Part shown: positions 10,736 to 18,836 of the stretch, piece by piece
Layout: each line of letters starts with the position of its first letter
Numbering within the stretch: the first letter of the stretch is position 1
Assembly: GCA_030654695.1 (NCBI GenBank)
Contig: JAURWY010000021.1
Coordinates: 39,935 to 103,934, forward strand
From: Polaromonas sp.
Lineage (GTDB): Bacteria; Pseudomonadota; Gammaproteobacteria; Burkholderiales; Burkholderiaceae_C
Length of the DNA stretch: 64,000 nt
Direction: 5' to 3'
Notes under the pieces: model-generated
Seen by the model: the letters and a program-made list of their open reading frames with translations, nothing else
What the model was told of the DNA's origin: nothing
Database searches by the model: none
Program-made: the position numbers and the translations under genes

Positions 10736-12138
10736 GGCGAAGGGGTCCGGGCGGCTTTCAGTTCTTTGGCCGCAGCCTTGCCACTCAGGTAACCCAGACC
10801 GATGGCTGTCAGCAGTCCATTGCCGGAGGCATAACCCGCTGCGCCGGTCTGACCGCTGATGCCGCCTGCGGCACCGCCACCCGCGAACAGATGGGGGATG
10901 CGACTGCCGTCAGGCTTCAGCACATGACCTTCTGTATCGACGGCCAGACCGCCCTGCGTGTGGAACAGGCCCGGCGTGACCCGGCAAATCCAGTAGTTCG
11001 CCAGCAGCGGTGCCAGACCGTATTGGCGGCGACCGAAGCCATCCAGCGCTTTCCCGTCGGCTGACTGGTTGTAGTCGCTCAATGTCTTAGCCAGCGTCTC
11101 GGCCGGCAGTTTGAACAGCGCCGCCAGTTCGTCAACGCTGGCCGCTGACTTGACGCCACCCAGATCGACCAGATCGCGAAACTCATCTTCCTTGTCGGCG
11201 ATGGCCTTGATGCGGTCATCGAAAATCGCAAAGACGTCAGTCTGTTGCGCGAGCACCATGCGGGCATAGCCTGAGTAGCCGATGTCTTCGTTGCCAAAGC
11301 GTTCGCCGCGTGAATTGACCAAGATGCCGCCTTTTTCCAGAGTGGTCCACGACAGCAGTGAGCCGTGCGGGTAGGCGACGGCGGCATACCCTTGGTAGGC
11401 GCCCATGTTGGCCAGTCCGGCGCCAAGTTCACGCCCCCATTGCACGGCTTCGCCTTGACTGCCAAGGGCGCCAAAATACTCGGCGTTGGCAATCTCGGGG
11501 CAGAACTCTTGGACCAGTGCGCGGTTACCGGCAAAACCATTGCAGGCCAAGATAACTTTGCCGGCTTTGATGCGTGTCGATTCGACGCCCTTGCCGCCAA
11601 TCAGCGCGCCAATCACCTCGCCTTGCGCTGACGTCAGCAGCGACTGCACCGGGTTGCCAACAGCCAGTGGAATGTCGCGTTGTGCGACCCCCGCCAGCAA
11701 GTCGTCCATCAGGTCTTGGCCACGGCGCGAAGCTGGCGCATGCAAGCGCGGTAGCGAATGGCCGACATGGCAGTAGTCGGTGATCAGGCTCATGCGTGCC
11801 GGCACACGGTCGACCAGCCATTCGCAGAGTTCGGCCGATATGGCGACGAGTTTGTCGCTGACGGCGCTGAGTTCATGCTCGCCGGCCACGCGCCGCAGGT
11901 CGGCGATCATGGTCTCGGGCGAGTCTTCAATGTGGGCGGCTCGCTGAAACCGGCTGCCCGCGCCAGGAATCGAGCCCGTGCTCAGCGCCGTGTTGCCGCC
12001 CGGCTTCTCACGCTTCTCGACGATAGCGACTTGGGCGCCGTCGTCATAAGCCGCAATAGCAGCCGTCAGACCGCAACCACCCGCACCGATGACAAGCACA
12101 TCGACTTCCATGTCCCATGGGTTGGCATTCGCATTCAT
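10732..12138 (-). CDS. FAD-dependent oxidoreductase of the fumarate reductase/KstD-like flavoprotein family
   Basis: Soluble flavoprotein with the FAD_binding_2 architecture. An N-terminal Rossmann motif (VLVIGAGGCGLTAAIAA, residues about 14-30) is followed by the acidic residue and EKREKPGGNTALSTG. The C-terminal FAD-contacting block contains LFHTQGGLAVD and HLFAGGGAAGGISG. No signal peptide is present, so it is cytoplasmic. Relatives reduce or oxidise a carbon-carbon bond next to a carbonyl or carboxylate (fumarate, tricarballylate, 3-ketosteroids). It overlaps a prpD-type gene by 4 bases on each side, so the three form a coupled block. A role on an unsaturated acid handed to or from the PrpD enzymes is inference. 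Confidence 0.85.
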   Translation of the reverse strand: MNANANPWDMEVDVLVIGAGGCGLTAAIAAYDDGAQVAIVEKREKPGGNTALSTGSIPGAGSRFQRAAHIEDSPETMIADLRRVAGEHELSAVSDKLVAISAELCEWLVDRVPARMSLITDYCHVGHSLPRLHAPASRRGQDLMDDLLAGVAQRDIPLAVGNPVQSLLTSAQGEVIGALIGGKGVESTRIKAGKVILACNGFAGNRALVQEFCPEIANAEYFGALGSQGEAVQWGRELGAGLANMGAYQGYAAVAYPHGSLLSWTTLEKGGILVNSRGERFGNEDIGYSGYARMVLAQQTDVFAIFDDRIKAIADKEDEFRDLVDLGGVKSAASVDELAALFKLPAETLAKTLSDYNQSADGKALDGFGRRQYGLAPLLANYWICRVTPGLFHTQGGLAVDTEGHVLKPDGSRIPHLFAGGGAAGGISGQTGAAGYASGNGLLTAIGLGYLSGKAAAKELKAARTPSP

Positions 12139-13583
12139 GGCATTGATTCCTGTTTCGGCGTTGACGGTTTTTTGGTCGATGCCGCGGGGCTGAAAAATTG
12201 ATCGACAAGGTCGCGCCAGGGTTGGGCAAATTCCTTGCCGCTTGAGGGAGCACTACAGCGCGCGTGAAGTGATTGCATAGCCGTGCACAGGCCGGGTGCC
12301 GATGCGCGTGACAAGCCATCGATCTTGGCCCACAGCTCCTCGTCGCTGAAGGGCTTGTCGGGGCCACCTCGGGCACTCAGGCAATTGGCGCTGTAGCTGC
12401 GGCCGTTCGCATCAAGCAGCGTGACAAAAGCCGGCCGATCATGCGGCCAAGGCAATTCTTCAGCGACCTGTTGCATCTCGACAAGATCACGCAGTCGTGC
12501 CACTCTGGCATCTGCCACTGATGGCGTGTCGAAGGCTTGCGCGCCGCCGTGTCCGTAGACCAAGGATGCCGCCAAAGCGTGGGGTAAGGAGAATTTGGCG
12601 CCCAAGGTAGTGACAGGTCGGTAGTTGTCCAAGGTCATCCCCAGGCGGTGGGTTTGTATTTGAATCCGGTCGATCCGATCGCCTCCCGTCAGTGCCGGGT
12701 GGGCGGACAGAATTTCTTGCACCGCCTCGATCGCCGAATGAGCGTACTGACAGCATGCGTTGATCTTGTGATACCCAGAGGCCACCGCCCAGTCAGTCCC
12801 TAGTTCCGATGTGAGATCTTCGATATGGGCCTCGCTGCCCAGGGTCTCAAAATAGACATCGTGAGGTGTTTCAGGCAGGCCTGCAATGCCTGCTTCAGCC
12901 CACTCGATCGCCTGGAAACCATTGACGATCCCAGCGGCTGCCCAAGCGTTGCGAATCAACGCACCGTGAATCGCTTGGTTGTAAGGTCCGACGACGCCGA
13001 GTGTGCTGGCGTTGGACAAGGCGCTGAGCATCAGGTCGGCTGGTAAGCGTCGCAAAAATCCAATGGCCGCTGTCGCACCAACGGCGTTGAACAGGGCGTG
13101 CGGGTGAATTTTCAATTCTCGAAAGCGCCAGGTTCTGGCGAACCGTGCGGTCACCTCGTAGGAGAGTGTGCTGGCACGAATCACGTCGGCTGTGGACAGA
13201 TTTTCACTCTCGGCAATCGCCAGCAAGACGGGCAAGGTGTACAGACCGGCATGGCAAACCGCCTTGCGATAGCCCTCGTCCAGTTCATTCCAACTCGCCG
13301 ATAAGGCGTTGCCCAAGGCGGCTTGTAACGGGGCGAGTTGCGGGCGACCCTGGCGTAGCAGTGACGCCTTGCTGCCGCCGACATGTGCGGCCAGTTTGGC
13401 GTGGGCGGCAGCGACTTGAGGTTCATGCTCTGCTGACAACATGGCCGCCAGATCATCGGCCATCACCATCACCGTCTTCTGCAAGGTGTCGGCAGGAATA
13501 TCGCTGAATTCCTGCGCAACGGCCCATCGGACCAACTCAATAACACCCTGACCTGAGGCTTCTCGCAATGGATTGATTTTCAT
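12135..13583 (-). CDS. MmgE/PrpD family protein (copy B)
   Basis: Second MmgE/PrpD protein of the operon, clearly diverged from copy A. The start is taken as the ATG at 13583 (MKINPLREASGQ): the longer frame to 13682 would run into livF, while 13583 leaves a 4-base gap to the livF stop. Family landmarks are VMADDLAAMLSAE near residue 40, HALFNAVGATAAIGF, KINACCQYAHSAIEAVQ and KFSLPHALAASLVYG. About 482 aa, slightly longer than usual because of a C-terminal tail. The ATGA overlap with the flavoprotein gene argues that both act on one pathway. Confidence 0.85.
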   Translation of the reverse strand: MKINPLREASGQGVIELVRWAVAQEFSDIPADTLQKTVMVMADDLAAMLSAEHEPQVAAAHAKLAAHVGGSKASLLRQGRPQLAPLQAALGNALSASWNELDEGYRKAVCHAGLYTLPVLLAIAESENLSTADVIRASTLSYEVTARFARTWRFRELKIHPHALFNAVGATAAIGFLRRLPADLMLSALSNASTLGVVGPYNQAIHGALIRNAWAAAGIVNGFQAIEWAEAGIAGLPETPHDVYFETLGSEAHIEDLTSELGTDWAVASGYHKINACCQYAHSAIEAVQEILSAHPALTGGDRIDRIQIQTHRLGMTLDNYRPVTTLGAKFSLPHALAASLVYGHGGAQAFDTPSVADARVARLRDLVEMQQVAEELPWPHDRPAFVTLLDANGRSYSANCLSARGGPDKPFSDEELWAKIDGLSRASAPGLCTAMQSLHARCSAPSSGKEFAQPWRDLVDQFFSPAASTKKPSTPKQESMP

Positions 13584-13587
13584 ATTT

Positions 13588-14271
13588 TTAAAATAAGTGC
13601 CACAGGTTTTCTTGTTCCCGTAATTGCTGGCTGGGGCCATCAAAAATAATGCGACCGGATTTGAGAACAACCGCACGCTCAACTTGTTGCAGCGTGGCCG
13701 GAACGTTTTGCTCGACGATGATCACAGTCGTTCCTTCTGACTGGTTGATCGACCGAATCGATGCGAGGACATCTCGAACAATGATCGGTGCCAAACCCGT
13801 GGTGGGTTCGTCCAATAGCAACAGTTTCGGGCGCGTCATCAGCGCCATGCCGAGCGCCAGCATTTGCTGCTGACCACCGCTCAAAGAACCTGCCTGCTGC
13901 ACGCTTCTTTCTTTCAGAATCGGGAAGATGCCATAAACCGTTTCGGCATAAGCCGGGTCATGCATCAAGCCCGAGATTCGCAGATTTTGCGCCACCGATA
14001 GTTCACGAAAGACGTTGTGGCCTTGGGGCACAAAGCCTATGCCTTGGCGCACGTTGAGGTGAACTTGACCTGGCAAGATCGGCTCACCGTGGTAGCGGAT
14101 GTTGCCGCTGATCTGTGCGATATCGCCAACACAGCACTTGAGCAGCGTGGTTTTTCCGGCGCCGTTGTGGCCGAAGATGCCGACGCGCTCGCCGTCGCGG
14201 ATGGTCAAAGAAAGGTCATGCAAAACTTGCAGCTTTCCGTAGTGAGCGTTGAGGTTTTCGACTTGCAGCAC
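13588..14271 (-). CDS. livF: LIV-type ABC transporter ATP-binding protein (LivF)
   Basis: Cytoplasmic ATPase of a branched-chain-amino-acid-type (HAAT) importer. Walker A GHNGAGKTT at residues about 34-42, Q-loop region FVPQGHNVF, signature LSGGQQQML, Walker [14 protein letters not shown] and the switch histidine replaced in the EQN block typical of LivF. 227 aa is a usual length. It is fourth in the livH-M-G-F order, separated by 29 bases from livG. The transported solute is probably the operon's substrate rather than leucine, judging by the catabolic neighbours. Confidence 0.93.
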   Translation of the reverse strand: MLQVENLNAHYGKLQVLHDLSLTIRDGERVGIFGHNGAGKTTLLKCCVGDIAQISGNIRYHGEPILPGQVHLNVRQGIGFVPQGHNVFRELSVAQNLRISGLMHDPAYAETVYGIFPILKERSVQQAGSLSGGQQQMLALGMALMTRPKLLLLDEPTTGLAPIIVRDVLASIRSINQSEGTTVIIVEQNVPATLQQVERAVVLKSGRIIFDGPSQQLREQENLWHLF

Positions 14272-14300
14272 CGTAGGCTCTCTTTCTGGTTAAACGCCGC

Positions 14301-15059
14301 TCACGCGCCGAAATACAAGTCCGCCAGGGTCTTGCTGGACAGCAGGGTGTCGACGCTTCCGCGTTCGAGTATTTTTCCGCTGGCCATGAACACCGCGCTG
14401 TTGCACAGATCTTTGATGAAGGACACGTTGTGTTCAACCACGCAAACAGCTCGCCCGGCGGCGGCTTCTTCCCTGACGATGGTTTTCATCGTGTCGTAGG
14501 CGAGGCCTTCGACACCGGCCATCGGCTCATCGAGCAGCAGGCAGTCACCGTCGTTCATCAGCGCCCGGGCCAGCCCGACGAGCTTCTGCTGGCCAAAGGT
14601 GATGTCGTTCACATTGGCGTGGGCAATCGCTTCGAGCTTCATCCTGCCCAAGATCACCATGGCGCGTTCACGCAGCATTTGACTGGCGGCGGCAACCTGT
14701 TTCGGGCGAAAAATAATGTGCGAGATTTTTTCGCCGGGATACTCGCGTGGTGCCACCAACATGTTGTCCAGCACACTCATGGTCGCAAACAGGCGCATGT
14801 TTTGCCAAGTGCGTGCCACGCCAAGCCGCGCCCGTCGGTGCAAAGACAAACCGTCCAGCGATTGGCCGGCGACCGAAATGGTGCCGGCGTCGACCGGATA
14901 AACACCCGAGATCAAATTGAACAGCGAGGTCTTGCCGGCCCCGTTGGGACCGATCAGTCCGAGGATTTCGCCCCGATGGATGTCGATGGAAATATGGTCC
15001 GCGACCACGATGCCGCCAAAGCTTTTGCAGACGTCATTCAAGGAGATCAAAGCAGTCAT
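14301..15059 (-). CDS. livG: LIV-type ABC transporter ATP-binding protein (LivG)
   Basis: Second ATPase of the importer. Walker A GPNGAGKTSLFNLISG, Walker B DCLLLDEPMAGVEG and the LivG-type EHNVSFI block with the switch histidine. The signature segment reads ITFGQQKLVGLARAL, the usual LivG variant of LSGGQ. The ATG at 15059 (MTALISLND) is chosen because a CAGGA-like ribosome site precedes it and it avoids overlapping livM; an in-frame start at 15098 would overlap livM by 26 bases. Confidence 0.92.
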   Translation of the reverse strand: MTALISLNDVCKSFGGIVVADHISIDIHRGEILGLIGPNGAGKTSLFNLISGVYPVDAGTISVAGQSLDGLSLHRRARLGVARTWQNMRLFATMSVLDNMLVAPREYPGEKISHIIFRPKQVAAASQMLRERAMVILGRMKLEAIAHANVNDITFGQQKLVGLARALMNDGDCLLLDEPMAGVEGLAYDTMKTIVREEAAAGRAVCVVEHNVSFIKDLCNSAVFMASGKILERGSVDTLLSSKTLADLYFGA

Positions 15060-15072
15060 GTCCTGAAGCCCT

Positions 15073-15939
15073 TTATGACTGACGCTTGGCTGGCGCAATC
15101 AAGCCCTGCGGCCGCCAGAACAAAAAGACGATGACCAACGACGTGAAGATGACGCCCTGAAGCGGGGCCATGACGTTGGGCGGTAAATTCAAGAAGCTGA
15201 TGGCTTGCGGTAGCAAGAGCAGCAGCACAGCACCGACCACCGGGCCAAGGTGTGAGCCCATGCCGCCAACCACGACCATCGTCAGCAACATGGCGGATTG
15301 GAGAATTTCAAACTGGTCAGGACTGATGTACTGGTAGTAGTAGGCATAGATGCCGCCTGCGATGCCCGCAAATCCTGAGCCGATGGCAAAGATCGACATT
15401 TTGATGGCCATCGCGTTTCGACCCAGTGCAGAAAATGCCAGCTCGTCGTCGCGCATGGCAGAAATGACGCGCCCATAAGGCCCCGTCAGCAGCCAGCGGA
15501 TCATCAACACCACGGCCGCGCCAATCAGACAAGAGACCACCGCGAACACCGCGCTGCGTGTTGGGCCTTCAACCACGTTAGGAATATTGCCCAGACCGCT
15601 GGCTCCCCCTGTGAAGCCAAGGTGCTTGATGACTTCGAGCAAGCCCAATTGAAAGCCGATGCTGGTGATCAGCAAATAGTCACCCGAGATGCGCAGCGAA
15701 GGCAGGGACAGCATGATCGACGATGAAAACGCGACAACACCTCCCGCCAGAACTGCGAGCACCGGGTGGGTGTTGAAGTGAATCGCCAGCAAGCCGGTGG
15801 TGTAGGCCCCCAGCGCAAAGAAAATGGGGTGGGCAATGCTGATCAGCCCGCCGAATCCAATGACGAGGTTGAAGCTTGAACTGAGGATCACATAGATCCC
15901 GACCAGAACAGCCAGTGAGACGACATATTCCATGGTCAA
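15073..15939 (-). CDS. livM: LIV-type ABC transporter permease (LivM)
   Basis: Inner-membrane permease, 288 aa, nearly all hydrophobic helices. The LivM family signature is seen in SFNLVIGFGGLISIAHPIFFALGAY near the N-terminus and in YGRVISAMRDDELAFSALGRN, the EAA-like cytoplasmic loop that contacts the ATPase. It ends in a short basic tail (WRPQGLIAPAKRQS). It would pair with the LivH encoded just upstream, 25 bases away. Confidence 0.93.
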   Translation of the reverse strand: MTMEYVVSLAVLVGIYVILSSSFNLVIGFGGLISIAHPIFFALGAYTTGLLAIHFNTHPVLAVLAGGVVAFSSSIMLSLPSLRISGDYLLITSIGFQLGLLEVIKHLGFTGGASGLGNIPNVVEGPTRSAVFAVVSCLIGAAVVLMIRWLLTGPYGRVISAMRDDELAFSALGRNAMAIKMSIFAIGSGFAGIAGGIYAYYYQYISPDQFEILQSAMLLTMVVVGGMGSHLGPVVGAVLLLLLPQAISFLNLPPNVMAPLQGVIFTSLVIVFLFWRPQGLIAPAKRQS

Positions 15940-15964
15940 GGCCCTTTTCGTTGTGTGCTGTTCA

Positions 15965-16870
15965 TCATTTTTTGCCGATCCGAGTCAGCTGCTTGAGCTT
16001 GTGCATATTGACGCCTTGTGGGAAGAACAGGATCGTGATGAAAAGAAAAACGTAAAGAATCAGACTCTGCCATTGCGAGGGGATGACGAAGATGCTCAAG
16101 CCCTGAATCAGCGACAGCCCGATGGCCGCCAGCGCCGCGCCAAAAATGCGGCCCATACCGCCTAGCAATGTCGAAATAACGGCGAACAACATCATCTGTA
16201 GCGGTGTGTTGGGAATCATCGAAGCACGGGTCCCAAACAGATACATACCTGCTGTGATCAGCACGGACGCGAGAACAAAGGTAATGACATAAGCGCGTTT
16301 GACGTTGATGCCGTAGAGTCGCGACAAATCAGGGTTGTCCGCAACTGCAGCCATGAATTGGCCGTCGCGCGTCCGGTCGATAAAGAGGTACAGCAGAACC
16401 AGTAAAACGATCGTGACGGCGAGCGCCTGAAGATCCCAGTTGCTGATGACAATGCCGTTGATGATGTTGACACCCGACATGATGCTTTGCGTTAAGGCCA
16501 CCGGCTCGGTGCCAAAAATCATCGCGAGCAAGTAAGCCAAGAATTCCGACACCACCAAGGTGAAGATAAAAAAGGTCAGGTTCGGCGAGTTTCTGGCACG
16601 CAATGTTTGCAGGCCGTAAGTGTCCATGAACACGCTCGCGGCAATGGTGGTCGCCAGGCCGATGCCGACGGATGGCAGCAAGGGCAGGCCCCATTTTTGG
16701 TGAACGGCAAACATGACATAAAACGACAAAGCCATGATGCCGGCCTGCGCAAAGTTCCAAACTTTGACGACCTTGAGGACAAGCGAAAACGCGACGGCAA
16801 ACAGAACCGCATAGGTCGAGGCGGCCAGCCCCGTCCAAATGATCTGCAACAAGATGGATATATCGATCAC
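15965..16870 (-). CDS. livH: LIV-type ABC transporter permease (LivH)
   Basis: Inner-membrane permease, 301 aa. LivH traits include the N-terminal AVLFAVAFSLVLKVVKVWNFAQAG block (the family's nearly invariant segment around the second helix), the cytoplasmic loop MAAVADNPDLSRLYGINV that docks on the ATPase, and the C-terminal FFPQGVNMHKLKQ tail. First membrane gene after the binding protein; a strong hairpin lies between them. Confidence 0.93.
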   Translation of the reverse strand: MIDISILLQIIWTGLAASTYAVLFAVAFSLVLKVVKVWNFAQAGIMALSFYVMFAVHQKWGLPLLPSVGIGLATTIAASVFMDTYGLQTLRARNSPNLTFFIFTLVVSEFLAYLLAMIFGTEPVALTQSIMSGVNIINGIVISNWDLQALAVTIVLLVLLYLFIDRTRDGQFMAAVADNPDLSRLYGINVKRAYVITFVLASVLITAGMYLFGTRASMIPNTPLQMMLFAVISTLLGGMGRIFGAALAAIGLSLIQGLSIFVIPSQWQSLILYVFLFITILFFPQGVNMHKLKQLTRIGKK

Positions 16871-16887
16871 ACCGACCCTTTACTTGA

Positions 16888-16931
16888 AGGTCGGACAGCA
16901 GCAGCCCGTTTGGGCACCGTTGTCCGGACCT
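16888..16931 (-). other. Intercistronic hairpin between the binding-protein gene and livH
   Basis: Outer arms AGGTCGGACA (16888-16897) and TGTCCGGACCT (16921-16931) pair with a single bulged base; an inner stem GCCC/GGGC (16904-16907 with 16912-16915) closes a 4-nt loop. No T-run follows on the transcribed strand, so this is not a full terminator. Placed right after the binding-protein stop, it may protect the 3' end of that mRNA and let it accumulate above the permease message, as known for other ABC importers. Confidence 0.65.
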
Positions 16932-16938
16932 CGGTGAC

Positions 16939-18099
16939 TTACTTGATGGTTGCCAGAGGAACGAACTGACCTTTGTCCACAGTCAGCAAGTACACCGGTT
17001 TAGAAACGCGGTGATCCTCACCGACTTGCAGTGCACCCGTCATCGGGAGATCAAAGTTTTTCACGGTGACCAATGCCTTGCGCATGTTTTCGCCGGTGGC
17101 GGGCAGTTTGTTTTTCTCGACCCACTTGTAGAGTTCGGCAATGAGATAAGGGCCGTCGTACAAGTACTGGGTGTAAGGCAGGCCGTTGGGCACACGCTTT
17201 TCAGTGTTTGTCCAACGTGTCACGAAGGCGCCGACGTTGGCGTTGTCCGTTGCACCAGGAGCGAGGGACGTGACGATCAAGCCTTCAGCCGCTGCGCCCA
17301 GCTGCTCAATGACCTTCGGGTTGTAGCCGGCGGCGTAGGTCGATACGCGCTGTTTCAAACCGAGCTGGCGCATCTGGGCAATGACTTGCGGCAGGTCTGA
17401 CACCAAGCCTTGAATATGGATGATCTCCGGGTTGGCAACACGCAGCTTGAGCAGCGCGCCTGTGAACTCCGTGGCTTTCGGGTCGTAGGCTTCATAGGCG
17501 ACCACCTTGCCGCCGGCTTTTTCGAACACGCTTTTGTAGATGGCGGCACCTTCGACACCGCTGTCGTTGTTGATGTACATGACAGCGGCCGTCTTCTTGC
17601 CGAGCGTTGTGAAGGTGTACTTGGCCAAGCCGCTGACATCAACGTCCGCCAGGGGGAACGTCGTGTAGACATAGTCGCCCAGTTTGGCAATGTCGGGCGA
17701 GTTGGCGCCAACGCTCAGCTCGAGCACTTTTTCCCGATTGGCGATAGGGGCGACCGCTTTGACCACTGCGCTCCATGCGGTGATGAACACCGGCACCTTG
17801 TCGACACTGGTCAGACGCTTGACGGCGTTGATGCCAACTTGGGGATCGGCTTGCGTGTCCAAGAGGATCATTTCGAGTTGCTTGCCGTTGACACCGCCCT
17901 TGGCGTTGATGTCGGCCACGGCCCACTGTGCGGCCTTGACTTGGTCGGCACCATACAGCGCTTGCGAGCCTGACAACGGCATCGCGAGGCCGAACTTCAG
18001 GGTTTCTTTGGCTTGCGCCCAGGCTGCGGGCGATAGCGCCGCGCCGCTGATGAGCAGCGCAGAGAGCGCCAGTAAATTGCGTCGTTTCGAAGGTTTCAT
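16939..18099 (-). CDS. LIV-type (HAAT) periplasmic substrate-binding protein
   Basis: Type I periplasmic binding protein (Peripla_BP_6) that delivers solute to the LivHMGF complex. The ATG at 18099 is chosen because GGAGAG precedes it and it begins a standard signal peptide (MKPSKRRNLLALSALLI, cleavage after AAWAQA); the longer frame to 18165 adds a non-signal extension. The mature chain starts KETLKFGLAMPLSGSQALYG, typical of the family, followed by DINAKGGVNGKQLEMILLD. Length about 386 aa. Solute unknown; the operon suggests a cyclic amide or its acid. Confidence 0.92.
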   Translation of the reverse strand: MKPSKRRNLLALSALLISGAALSPAAWAQAKETLKFGLAMPLSGSQALYGADQVKAAQWAVADINAKGGVNGKQLEMILLDTQADPQVGINAVKRLTSVDKVPVFITAWSAVVKAVAPIANREKVLELSVGANSPDIAKLGDYVYTTFPLADVDVSGLAKYTFTTLGKKTAAVMYINNDSGVEGAAIYKSVFEKAGGKVVAYEAYDPKATEFTGALLKLRVANPEIIHIQGLVSDLPQVIAQMRQLGLKQRVSTYAAGYNPKVIEQLGAAAEGLIVTSLAPGATDNANVGAFVTRWTNTEKRVPNGLPYTQYLYDGPYLIAELYKWVEKNKLPATGENMRKALVTVKNFDLPMTGALQVGEDHRVSKPVYLLTVDKGQFVPLATIK

Positions 18100-18161
18100 T
18101 TTTCTCTCCAGGTCAGATGGAACAATAAAAAGACAGCCGAACTTGGCCATCACGAGGGACA

Positions 18162-18836
18162 TCAAATTTTCCGCAAGCTTGCAAGCGTTTCAGTGGTGGT
18201 GGCGACATCGGCATATTTCTCGGCCATGTCAAACAGGTTCACCGCGTGGGAGACACGACTCCGGTCATAGACCGCGTCCTGCGGCACCAACACTTTGAAG
18301 TTCAGGGCGAAGGCGTCGACCACGCTGGACCGCACGCAGCCGCTGGTGCTGCAACCGGTGATGACCAGCGTGTCTGCTTGCAGGTCGATGAGGTGGCTCG
18401 TCAGGGCCGTGGCGAAAAAAGCGCTCGGGTGTTTTTTGGGCAGCAAGACATCACCTGGCTGCGGCGCGATTTCCTTGACGAACTCGTAACCATGCGCCGG
18501 AATGTTCATGATGGCCGGCACTTTTTCGGCCAGACGTCCGCCTTCATTTTTGTTCTTGGGCGCCACATGCGGGTACAAAACGGGCCAGCCGCGCTGGCGA
18601 AATTCGTCGACCAGCAGCTTGATGTTGTCAACGGCTTTCCAAGCCACATCACCGCAGCTGGTGGGGAATTCTTTGATCGCTTCGAAGAACGGCAGGGGTG
18701 TGGTTCCCGTGGTGCGGTATTGCACGTCAATGATCAGCAGCGCAGGACGCTTGCCGACACCGGTCGGACGCCCAAAGCCGGCTGCACGGTAGGCCCGCTG
18801 TTCTTCTTCGCTGATGATGCCGTCCCATGGTTTCAT
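18162..18836 (-). CDS. Isochorismatase-family cysteine hydrolase (N-carbamoylsarcosine amidohydrolase-like)
   Basis: Cytoplasmic amidohydrolase of the isochorismatase fold, about 224 aa. The catalytic triad is visible: Asp in LLIIDVQYR (near residue 35), Lys in LLPKKHPSAFFA and Cys in ITGCSTSGCVRSS. The family includes N-carbamoylsarcosine amidase, nicotinamidase and maleamate amidohydrolase, all cleaving C-N bonds. The start at 18836 is preceded by AGGAG and overlaps the hydantoinase stop (ATGA); the frame to 18959 is an overrun into that gene. Coupling to a hydantoinase suggests it removes the carbamoyl or amide group left after ring opening (inference). Confidence 0.88.
   Translation of the reverse strand: MKPWDGIISEEEQRAYRAAGFGRPTGVGKRPALLIIDVQYRTTGTTPLPFFEAIKEFPTSCGDVAWKAVDNIKLLVDEFRQRGWPVLYPHVAPKNKNEGGRLAEKVPAIMNIPAHGYEFVKEIAPQPGDVLLPKKHPSAFFATALTSHLIDLQADTLVITGCSTSGCVRSSVVDAFALNFKVLVPQDAVYDRSRVSHAVNLFDMAEKYADVATTTETLASLRKI

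Noticed and set aside
13584..13682. N-terminal extension of MmgE/PrpD copy B
   Set aside because: The 33 extra residues overlap livF and do not resemble the family; ATG 13583 fits the gene spacing.
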